From NCBI GenBank assembly GCA_032207245.1, contig CM063506.1, positions 21,465,944-21,529,943 on the forward strand: a DNA stretch of 64,000 bases, in the 5' to 3' direction. A program made the translations under genes and the position numbers. Below the pieces are notes generated by a model. It saw only the letters and a list, made by a program, of their open reading frames with translations. It made no database searches and had not been told where the DNA came from. The DNA is from Pardosa pseudoannulata (Eukaryota > Arthropoda > Arachnida > Araneae > Lycosidae). Below are positions 12,203 to 21,272 of the stretch, piece after piece (the first letter of the stretch is position 1; every line of letters begins with the position of its first letter).

Positions 12203-12291
12203 GTTTAAAGCCAATTCCGAAATATCCATGCTATCCATGGAACTTGAACCCCAGTACTGAAGAGAAGCACCCTATCTGTTTGGCCATTGTT
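12203..12291 (-). mobile_element. SINE relic (unit A)
   Basis: On the minus strand this is a decayed copy of the SINE head and body: the order TTTGGCCA, CAGTACTGG, CATGGAT and CGGAATTGGCTTTAAA matches 63012-63191. The same relic is at 14402-14490, so it was present before the duplication. Confidence 0.65.
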
Positions 12292-12540
12292 CAACAATTA
12301 GTACCATCTATCGGGTAGTATATAATCTATATATTACTGAAACATTTATGTAAATCACATCTATCTATTCTAATATGCATCTCTATGTTGACGTTTTAAC
12401 TAGCACTTGATGTTTATATGATAGCAAATTCTTCTACCTCCGATTTTGTAGAAACTATTAAAAGTGTCTACCGAGAATGATTTCCATATACCCATATATC
12501 AATTTTTCATATCTTTAATAATGTAAAACATATCTTGAAC

Positions 12541-12544
12541 ATAT
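12541..12544 (+). repeat. Target site duplication of solo LTR, left
   Basis: ATAT, repeated at 13152-13155. Unit B has the unfilled site CTTGAACATATCTAAACTC (near 14733). Confidence 0.85.
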
Positions 12545-13151
12545 TGTTACAAATTTGTTTATCGTAAATTTAGCATGGGACTCTATGGGTATCTCGCCAA
12601 ATTAGCGAGATATCGGCTCGTTGGCGACAGTTTTGGCAACCTATTTTTGTCGCCACGTTCGTCACCAAGTGTCGCCAAATGTTGCCAAGTGTGGAATTAC
12701 GTGACCACTTCCGGTTCCGGTTTCTGGAGTGTTCCGGCAGTTTCTTCGGGCCTATATAAGGCAGACAAAGTCCCATGAAGAGAGTTACTGTGTTATGAAC
12801 TCACGAATCCACCATTCTATCTTTATCTTTCATCTTTTATTTGTTTATGCTCTGCTCGTTGTCAATTTCTCTGCTTGCTGTAAGAAATCTCTGGATTTGA
12901 GGGCTTGACCCAGGTAATCCAGTTGACCCATCATCTTGAAGATCTTGAAGATGAAGAGATTAGAGTCGTCGTTGTGCTTGATGCGGAAAATGATCCATTA
13001 ACCGACGGCATTGGGCTCAAATTGTTCCGCGGTAATTTTGTCGGTGTGTTGTATTTATTGAATGCTAATAAAGTATTTGTTTTCGTGCTGCAGTCTTGCT
13101 TGCTTGTAAAGTTCATTCAATCCCCGAAACCAGTTTTGTAAGTTCGTAACA
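12545..13151 (+). mobile_element. Solo LTR of an LTR retrotransposon (family 1)
   Basis: Begins TGTTAC and ends GTAACA, so the termini are inverted repeats of the TG...CA type, flanked by a 4-bp ATAT duplication as in Gypsy-like elements. TATA box CTATATAAGG at 12752-12761 and AATAAA at 13066 give plus orientation. A hairpin (TATCTCGC/GCGAGATA) lies at 12590-12612 and TGTCGCCA-like motifs follow. The unfilled site in unit B proves insertion after the duplication. No internal gag-pol remains, so the element was reduced by LTR-LTR recombination. Length without the nested LINE fragment is about 431 bp. Gypsy assignment is inference from the 4-bp duplication. Confidence 0.9.
12784..12950 (+). mobile_element. 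5'-truncated LINE 3' end nested in the LTR
   Basis: 167 bp matching the 3' end of the jockey LINE (GAACTCACGAATCCACC, CTGCTCGTTGTCA, GTAAGAAATCTCTGGATT, ending ATCTTGAAGATCTTGAAG). It is flanked by 9-bp duplications ATGAAGAGA at 12775-12783 and 12951-12959. It sits about 30 bases after the LTR TATA box, near the expected LTR transcription start. Confidence 0.9.
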
Positions 13152-13671
13152 ATATCTAAACTCTACGCAAAAAAGAAAAAAAAGAGACATGCTGAAAAGG
13201 TGACTCATACCCCTCGACGTATTTTTATCAATATTTGGTAAAATTTTGATATAACTGCACTGATAACTTGTAGAACTGATACCAAACATTATACTTACAT
13301 ACAGTAATAGAGGCGAAAAGACAGGCAATAAATTATGGAGCTTGGAGTAATTTTATAATGCTATTTATAGCAGTACGTAAAGGTCTCCTATAGCCTCTCT
13401 CTAATTTTATCCTTCTTTTTTAAATCTCTTGCACATACAATATTTTGGAAACCCTTTAATATTATTAATATACATTACTTTTCGCTATAAGCTTTATACG
13501 CTCTTTAAATATTTTGGCTTCGATGTTTAATTGGTGTGTAATTTTTAATATTTGAGTTTCATTGTTAAGTTATATTAATGGAATCTAATTTTCCAATAAA
13601 TGCACATAATTGTTTATATATTTTAATTATTGCTTCGTTCTGATACAGACACATTCTCCTCTAAAAATATT

Positions 13672-13674
<3 letters not shown>

Positions 13675-13711
<37 letters not shown>
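13675..13711. repeat. (TA)n microsatellite leading unit B
   Basis: About 37 bp of TA repeats at the junction between units A and B. Confidence 0.95.
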
Positions 13712-13713
<2 letters not shown>

Positions 13714-14401
13714 GATAGTATACAATCCAAGGAAAGACGAGAAACACACTGAAACTTCAATCTAGATGAAAAATATGAGAATTCATTCGTTAGTAGAGTA
13801 TGTAGAGTACCGTCTTTCGGTGCTAAAGTTCTTAGTTTTAACCTCATCATTGATATAGACATTTCTAGATGTCAAAAAGAGACTTTAAATAGTTAATTTT
13901 GGTTTAATTTATACTCATGAAATAAAAATTGATCACGGAGCTCCAGTTCAAACAAACATGTTCGCTAGTAAACACGAAAATAAAACATGTCTCAAGAAGA
14001 AAAATTTGGTAATTTAGATCTCTATAAGAAAATTTAAGGAACAGAAAATGATTATTACGGGCCTCTCTAGTAGTGGTGGGTAGATTGAGTGGTCTGCTGT
14101 GCAACGACTGAAGACTCATCTTAATAACCGCGGCAAAGAATTACACAGAACAATACCATTAGTAAAATTCTATAGAATCGATATAGTTTTTCATGCTTTT
14201 CGGTAATTGGAGAGCTGTAGAGTTCGCTCACTTTGGGGCCCGGTAAAGATTTTATAATCCTATGAATGAACATAGAGCATACAACAACGAATACTTGTTT
14301 TTTATTAACAGTGGGTGATGAGAAAATTTATCTTGTACTGTTTGAACACTAGAAAATTGAGGAGTATCTAGAATGTTGAATAGAATGAATGGAAATTACA
14401 G

Positions 14402-14490
14402 TTTAAAGCCAATTCCGAAATATCCATGCTATCCATGGGACTGGAACTCCAGTACTGAAGAGCAGCACCCTATCTATTTGGCCATTGTTC
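14402..14490 (-). mobile_element. SINE relic (unit B)
   Basis: Counterpart of 12203-12291: reverse-complemented SINE head and body, degenerate. Confidence 0.65.
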
Positions 14491-14663
14491 AGCTATTAGT
14501 ACCATCTATCAGGTTGTATATAATCTATATGTTACTGGGACATTCATGTAAATCCCATCCATCTATTCTAATATGCATCTTTATGTTGACGTTTTAACTA
14601 GCACTTGATGTTTATATGATAGCAGATTCTTCTACCTCCGATTTTGTAGAAACTATTAAGAAA

Positions 14664-14697
14664 CTCGGTAGAACCTTATTATTAAGGTTCTACCGAG
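14664..14697. repeat. Perfect 15-bp inverted repeat private to unit B
   Basis: Left arm CTCGGTAGAACCTTA (14664-14678), loop TTAT, right arm TAAGGTTCTACCGAG (14683-14697). Unit A has only CTACCGAG at this place, preceded by AAAAGTGT. Confidence 0.9.
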
Positions 14698-15243
14698 AAT
14701 GTTTTCCATATATCCTGATAATGTAAAGCATCTTGAACATATCTAAACTCTACGAAAAAAATGTTTGAGACATGCTGAAAAGGGGACTTATACCCCTCGA
14801 CGTATTTTTATCAATATTTGGTAAAATTTTGATATAACTTGTAGAACTGATACCAAACATTATACTTACATACAGTAATCGAAGCGAAAAGACAGGCAAT
14901 AATTTATACCGCTTAGAGTAACTTTAGAATGGTATTTAAAGCGGTACGTAAAGGTCTCCTATAGCCTCTCTCTAATTTTATCATTCTCTTCCACGCACAA
15001 TATTTTGGAAATATTTTAATGTTTTTAATATACATTACTTTTTGATATAAGCTCTATACGCTCTAATATATGTAAATATTTTAGCTTCGATGTTTAATTT
15101 TTGTGTAATTTTTAATATTTGAGTTCCATTGTTAATTTATATTGATGGAATCTAATTTTCAAATAAATGAACATATTTGTTCATATATTTTAACTATTGC
15201 GTGGTTCTGATACAGACACCTTCTCCTCTAAATGTATTCTTTT

Positions 15244-16124
15244 CCCTCTTAATCCTAAAAGATTGTAGAATTCCACTAATCTTACGGTTATGTAAACAAA
15301 CTAAAAAATTGTTTAGTACTTTTTTGCCATGTGCAAAATATAAGCCTCGTTGTTGCAGATTTGTAATATTTAGTCATTATTCTACGAATGACATACACAT
15401 ATAAAAACCTTTACTGGAGTTGTACGCATTCTAAATTTATCTGGACCAATTAAATTGTACGGTGTTTGACTTTTAACTGATCTGAAAATCCCTCCTCATA
15501 TGGTTTCATGGAAATATTCAGCTCTTAGATAAAATAATTGAGACTACGGAAATTAATGACTTTGCTTCACAATGACATCACTGTCCAGATTCCTCGGTAT
15601 TCACCGCTAGGAGAATGTTGACGTGACTGGGCGGTGTCGGCTAATGAGCGTTTTCCAAGAAATAGGAAAAAAAACATTCCCCGTTTAATTACACTCCAGA
15701 GACGCGAACTAACTGTCAAGCCAAAGTTGATTTTCAGACATGCTACTAGTAGTTTCTTTTAAATAATACTGCGTACTGTGTTTTAATGGTAACATTCTGT
15801 TCCATGAAATCAAAATTAGTCTTATTGTGATATAAACAAGAATAAAAGAACCTAAATTAAACTATTTATGATTTAAATTAGTGATAGATAGAAATAATTA
15901 CAGCTGATAAATATCAAATCGTGGTATAAAGTAATGTAATACATCAACGCAGCTGACAGCTAATGGGGTTATTTATCTCTATTTAGAATCGGCTTATTAG
16001 ATGGCTCCCGATTGCTGAGTTTTGAAGCAAAGAGTTGCAGATAAGTTGCTAAAATCCTATAAAGTCAATAAATATATGGTGTAAAGTGTTACTTTGCATC
16101 TTTGTTTATTCAGACCCTTGTAAA
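15244..16124. other. No recognised gene
   Basis: Unique-looking sequence; a modestly GC-richer stretch near 15570-15740 has no supported ORF. Confidence 0.5.
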
Positions 16125-16548
16125 ATATACTTTACTATCCAAGTCTAAACACAAATATATTTATCAACACTGTTTTTGCCCAATTAATTCTAATATTTTC
16201 ATTTTCTAAATATACTTTACTATCCACGTCTAAATACAAGTATATTTATCAACACTGTTTTTGCCCAATTAATTCTAATATTTTCATTTTCTAAATATAC
16301 TTTACTATCCACGTCTAAATACAAGTATATTTATCAACACTGTTTTTGCCCAATTAATTCTAATATTTTCATTTTCAAAATATACTTTACTATCCACGTC
16401 TAAATACAAGTATATTTATCAACACCGTTTTTGCCCAATTAATTCTAATATTTTCATTTTCAAAATATACTTTACTATCCATGTCTAAATAAAATTATAT
16501 TAATCAACACTGTTTTTGACCAATTAATTCTAATATTTTTATTTTCAT
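16125..16548 (+). repeat. 85-bp tandem array, five copies
   Basis: ATATACTTTACTATCC starts at 16125, 16210, 16295, 16380 and 16465, an exact 85-bp period. Each unit also has ATCAACACTGTTTTTGCCC and AATTAATTCTAATATTTT. The first and last copies are the most divergent. Confidence 0.95.
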
Positions 16549-17994
16549 TTCTAAGATAAAATAGTAAAAATCTCGAGACGTACAACATTTGATAGAAGCA
16601 ACATTTCCCAAATATATTCAGAAATATGCCACATGGGATCAAACACACCCATAATTTGTTTACGAATACCCTATACTGTTTTATATATATTCCTTTTAGA
16701 TTCATGTTTTGTACAACGTTTCCAAGCAACTTTAATTTTTGAGCTTTCGGTCAATAACCTATTGCAATTAGTTATTTTTCCTTACCAAAGTAATTATCAA
16801 AAAAATTTTTACAGAAAATTGTCGTCTTAGAGTCATTGAGACGAAAACGGCGATAAACAATTTTCTAATAACCAAAATGGCTGTTTTATGGCTTTGGTAC
16901 AAGAAATTTATATTTTATTAGCTATCCAGAGACTAGATTTTGGTCTGGGTTACTAAGGTTCACAAATGAAGTTTTAGAATAACTGTTATTTATAAACGAA
17001 GTGATTAAAATGTTAAACAAACGATGTATGGGGGAGATTGTCGATGAATTGGATCGTGTGGCGTCTCAGAATTACTTTATTTTTGGTATCGCATAGGTGT
17101 CACGGAAACTCAAATATCCTGAACACAGCTTTCGTAACAAAAACAATTATTTAATGATCAGATTAAAATTTCAAAACAGTTTTCTGAAGAGATTGGAAAA
17201 TCCTGGTGGAAATTTACACATGGTGGGAAAAGACTCCAGGATAACCTAAAATTATGAGACTGGACATTAAGTGTATAAAAACATATTGTACACTCAAAAC
17301 TCAGGGTGATCTAGCAATAAAAGAGGACATCTTCTTAGAAAAAAAACAAAGTCCGTGTGTTCTCTGCCATGTTTTCGACCAAAGGTCCTCTTTTTCTCCC
17401 CTCTCTGAATTGCTGACATCATTTCGTCATCTCTCCCTGGTTAGTCAGTCAGTCGCAGAAGTGACGCCGTCAATAGTTTTGGTTTTGCACCAGCTGGTGC
17501 CGATTTATCTGACTTCGCCACTGCCTACCAACTTTCACTATTAAAAGAGACCTTTCAAGAGCGGGACCAAAACAAATTTCTTTTGTCCAGTAGTGCCATT
17601 TTCCCAGCCACTCTAACGCTATTGTTTTCCTTTCAGATCGAGTCGTCTATTATGTGTTGAATACTGATGGTTGCGATGTCATTAGTTTAAGACTAATAGA
17701 TAATCCCAGTTATAATTATGTACATTCACAGAGTTGACAATCAATTGCTAACAAGTATACATAACATCAGTACATGTATTATTTTAAAGTATATTTTATA
17801 CACTATCACATGAATTATGTTACCTCAAATATTTTAATTATTTTGGAACGTCATTGAAAGAAAATTTTATACAATAAATGGTCCCCAAGCTACATGGATG
17901 GATAAAAAAAGCGTTCTATCTCCATTCTACCCTTGACATTCGAACACTTTGACTGTAAATTTGGTTAACCCTCTCTCAAATACGTAGGAATCGC

Positions 17995-17996
<2 letters not shown>
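16549..17996. other. No confident gene; GC-richer island at 17340-17660
   Basis: Mostly AT-rich. The island at 17340-17660 has TTAGTCAGTCAGTCGCAG, a pyrimidine-rich tract and an acceptor-like TTTTCCTTTCAG near 17637, but no extended ORF beyond 96 residues (17254-17544). It could be a promoter or first-exon region or an unrecognised LTR; evidence is weak. Confidence 0.35.

Positions 17997-18087
<91 letters not shown>
17997..18087. repeat. (TA)n microsatellite
   Basis: About 90 bp of uninterrupted TA. Confidence 0.97.
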
Positions 18088-18090
<3 letters not shown>

Positions 18091-18239
18091 AAGATTTTAT
18101 GCATATAGATTAGTATTTAATAGTAAATCTAATAAGGTTAATAGTATAATACTAATCTATAAAGTACAATTACTATTAAATTAAATTAAATTATTAATGT
18201 TAGACTAATAATCTAATACTAGGTTATCTAATATTTATA

Positions 18240-19374
18240 CTCTGAAGAGCCACAAGAAAATGATACACCTGCCTAATATCGAGTAGGTTTCCCACGAGCA
18301 CGCGAGAGAGGTGCATCACGACACGGCCTAAACTGGACTAATGTCTGAAGTAGTTCTGGAGGTAACTGATGCCATGAATCCTGCAGGGCTGTCCATAAAT
18401 CCCTAACATTACGAGGTGGTGGATATCTTTTCTGAACAACACGTGGCAAGGCATCCCAGATATGATCAATAATGTTCATGTCTGGGAATTTTGATGGCTA
18501 TCGGAAGTGTCAAAAGTCAAAAGAGTGCTCCTGGAGCCACTCTGTAGCAATTCTGGACGTGTGGGGTGTCGCACTGTCCTGCTGGTCCATCGGAATGCAC
18601 AGTGGACATGAATGAGTGCAGCTGATCAAACAGGACACTTACGTACGTATCACCTGTCAGAGTCGTATCTAGACGTATCAATAATCTCATATCACTCCAA
18701 TTGCAAGCGCCCCATACCTTCACAGAGCCTCACGTCCATCCGCTCGATAAAATTTGAAACGAGACTCGTCAGACCAGGCAACGTGTTTCTTGTCATCAAC
18801 AGTGAAATGTTGGTGTTAACGGGTTCAGGCGACTCGTAAAGATTTGTGTCTTGCAGTCATCAAGGTTACACAAGTGGGCCTTCGGCTCCTACAGCTCATA
18901 TCGATGATGTTTCGTTTAATGGTTCGCACGCTGACACTTGTTGGTGGCCCAGCAATGAAATCTGCAGCAATTTGCGGAAAGATTGCACTTCTGTCACATT
19001 TAATGATTCTCCCCAGTCATCGTTGGTTCCATTATTACATGATCTTTTTCCGGCCTCAGCGATGTCTCAGATTTGATGTTTTACCGAATTCTCGATATCT
19101 ACAGTACACTCGTGGAATGGTTCTGGAAAATCTAAATTTCATCGCTACCTCAGAGATGCTATGTCCCGTGTGTCATGCGCCAACTATAACACCACGTTCA
19201 AACTCACTTAAATCTTAATAACGTGCCATTGTAGCACCAGTAACCGATCTAAGTACTGTGCCAGACAATTATTGCTTTATATAGGCGTTGTCGACCGCAG
19301 CCCCGTATTCTGATTGGTTCTTATCTCTTTATTTGCATACGCTTGCCTGTACCAGTTTTTTAGTCTCTTCAATG
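18240..19374 (-). mobile_element. Tc1-like DNA transposon, decayed
   Basis: About 1135 bp flanked by TA (18238-18239 and 19375-19376). Terminal inverted repeats are degenerate but alignable: left CTCTGAAGAGCCACAAGAAA, right (reversed) CATTGAAGAGACTAAAAAAC, both followed by a TACA motif. One transposase pseudogene fills it on the minus strand. Confidence 0.85.
18273..19229 (-). pseudogene. Tc1-like transposase pseudogene
   Basis: From ATG at 19229 it reads MARY, stop, DLSEFERGVIVGA, then SISEVAMKFRFSRTIPRVY, the typical Tc1 N-terminal HTH. Downstream, VWGACNWSDMRLLIRL precedes the second catalytic block, read in another frame as QQDSATPHTSRIATEWLQEH. The C-terminus is PSKFPDMNIIDHIWDALPRV, PPPRNVRDLWTALQDSW and a stop at 18273. 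The third acidic position in PDMNIID fits Tc1 DDE/D alignment. Stops at several places and at least two frame changes disable it. The jump from a CCCCATACC...AGAGCCTC region straight into CACGTCCATCCGCTCG near 18720 suggests an internal deletion. It would once have cut and pasted the element at TA sites. Confidence 0.87.
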
Positions 19375-20314
19375 TATTTTATTAGTAATTAACTGCCAAA
19401 TAATTAGTTAATAAAAGATAACAGATTTAAAATTCTTTCTCTTATGAACTGATAGTTTAAAGAAAGCAATAACACTGCTTCCTAAACAACACTTTTGAAA
19501 CCGTTTTTTCGGTAATTGATCCTTATGTAAATATGAAGCTGTCACTTTAATTAACGAACATTTCAATATTAGTTCATGAACTAAGAGCAACAACCTTTAT
19601 AGAAGTGCTGATTTCATGATATTTAAAAAAGACTTTAGATGCTGGAAACAAACTTTTATTAAAGGATTGAAAAGAAGTTATCGACTTATGGCTTGTGTAT
19701 ATTTTAGTACGTTATAATAATTGTGGATGACTAAGTAATTTAAGCTTAATAGAAAATGGGAGGTAAAATATTTTGTTAGAATAAGTTTCTGTAATTTGTT
19801 ATTTTAGCAGCACCACATTCCAAAAAAGTTATTTTCTGGAATTAGTAGACAGAAATTAAAAATTAACGAAATGGAACTTGCAAGGAGTTTCATCTTCAGG
19901 AGTATAATTGGAAAGTAAAATTAATCAAATCTCTGTAAGAATCCAGACTGTAGAATCTTGTAAAAAGGGATTGAAATACGCTCTTTTTTTTGAGTTTACA
20001 CCAAAGGTTTTTCTCCCATGAGAAACGTTTCTAATTTACTGGCCAGTAATGCGTAAGATATTAATTGCTTTCTGGTGCGGCTTTCCAAAATATTCTTTGG
20101 AACTTACGTGACTGGAGTGTTTTATTATTACATGCTGCGAACATGCAATAATTCATGTCTGATTTATAAACATAGTGGTATATTTGGTTCTAATTAAAGA
20201 TAAGTTAAAATAAAATATCGTGGGATAGATGACATTGACAGTTTTTGTTTGTAAAAGGCCAATGTCAGTATTTCGATCCTCAATACGATATTAAATACTT
20301 CATGATGCTACGTA
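19375..20314. other. No recognised gene
   Basis: AT-rich; nothing supported on either strand. Confidence 0.5.
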
Positions 20315-20458
20315 ATGTGTTTGAATCATACTGCTGGCATAAAGGCTCGTAGTAGTTTGGAATCGGCATTTATCAGTAGGTCCCAGTCTCATTTAATAGG
20401 TACGGGGTCAACAGTAGACCTCGTGTAGTAAAACAGTAGACCGTAGCGCTTCAAACTT
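20315..20458 (+). mobile_element. SINE relic
   Basis: TTGGAATCGGC, then CAGTAGGTCCCAGTCTCAT and CAGTAGACCGTAGCGCTTC match the SINE body and 3' end. The middle has an extra ~35 bases and the tRNA-like head is barely recognisable. Confidence 0.75.
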
Positions 20459-20714
20459 ACCAAGAATTTAGATATTACGAATACCTTTAAGTATAGACTC
20501 AAAGGCAGCATAAACCCATGGGGAAAATTAGATTTCTTATGTGATGAAGAGATAAATACAGTAGGACCTTGTGAAGTTATAAGTTCGTTTCTTTTGTGAC
20601 TCGTAAATCAAATTGCTCGTATGTCAATAAATATTCCGTCTATGCGTTGAAATGCTACTAACCCTTCACTACATACTGTATCAAATTTGAAACCTAATTT
20701 ATTTTCACTGTTAA

Positions 20715-21268
20715 CACATTGTGTGCGGATACATTTTGCAGCGGAATTGTGCAGGGAGCGGGCGTTTTGCGCGTAAATTTAGTAATTCAGTTAAATCTCA
20801 ATAGATCAAAAATAATTTAATTTTTTAATCAACTTTTCGTATTTTATATTGAAATATAAAAAATAAAAATAGAAATATATAAATAACAATCATAAGATTT
20901 TTGTAAATAAAAAATATATTTTTAGTGGATAAATTTATAATAATATCGTAAATATGAAATATCAAATAGAAATAGTAGTATATAGTTTTCTTTTTTTTCG
21001 AATTATGTTATATATAAACTTTTTTACATTATAAAAGATGGAAAGAGCAATTATAAAACTAATAATGTAAAAACTAGTTTTTATTTGTCTAAATATTTCC
21101 AAAATCTATGTAGTAGACAAGAACATTCGGCTTCGTTTTCTTGTATATACCGTTATTTTTGTACCCACAAACAAGTTATGTTATTACACTAACCCGTACT
21201 AGTACGTGAGCCGCACTCAAGTATCAATCGTCAGAAAACTTAATAGTACGGGTCCCACATACAATGTG
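20715..21268 (+). mobile_element. TTAA-flanked MITE (piggyBac-type), copy 1
   Basis: 554 bp between TTAA at 20711-20714 and 21269-21272. Ends are inverted: CACATTGTGTGCGG at left, CCCACATACAATGTG at right. TTAA target choice is the piggyBac hallmark. No ORF of note. The copy at 63319-63839 has the same ends, the same GAGCGGG(C/T)GTTTTGCGCG block and the same subterminal CCGTACTAGTACGTG. Confidence 0.88.
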
Positions 21269-21272
21269 TTAA

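Larger units (their letters stand above)
11516..13674 (+). repeat. Tandem duplication, unit A (with LTR insertion)
   Basis: Begins CTGATAGTATACAATCCAAG and ends CTCTAAAAATATTCTTT. It aligns throughout with unit B at 13712-15243. Its extra length is the solo LTR at 12545-13151 plus 4 duplicated bases. Without these it is about 1.55 kb. Shared internal landmarks: AATTGGAGAGCTGTA, TACCCCTCGACGTATTTTT, AGGTCTCCTATAGCCTCTC. No gene is evident in either unit. Confidence 0.93.
13712..15243 (+). repeat. Tandem duplication, unit B (LTR-free)
   Basis: Direct copy of unit A from CTGATAGTATACAATCC to TACAGACACCTTCTCCTC. It lacks the solo LTR and gives its exact pre-insertion site. It has a private palindrome at 14664-14697. 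By eye the units differ by scattered substitutions and small indels. Confidence 0.93.

Noticed and set aside
12905..13141. 78-residue frame in the solo LTR
   Set aside because: It spans the LINE fragment/LTR junction and covers the LTR polyadenylation region; no domain.
16125..16548. CRISPR-like array
   Set aside because: The whole 85-bp unit is repeated with no variable spacers and the sequence is eukaryotic; the same holds for the 111-bp and 160-bp arrays.
18844..19218. 124-residue plus-strand frame
   Set aside because: It is antisense to the Tc1 transposase pseudogene.
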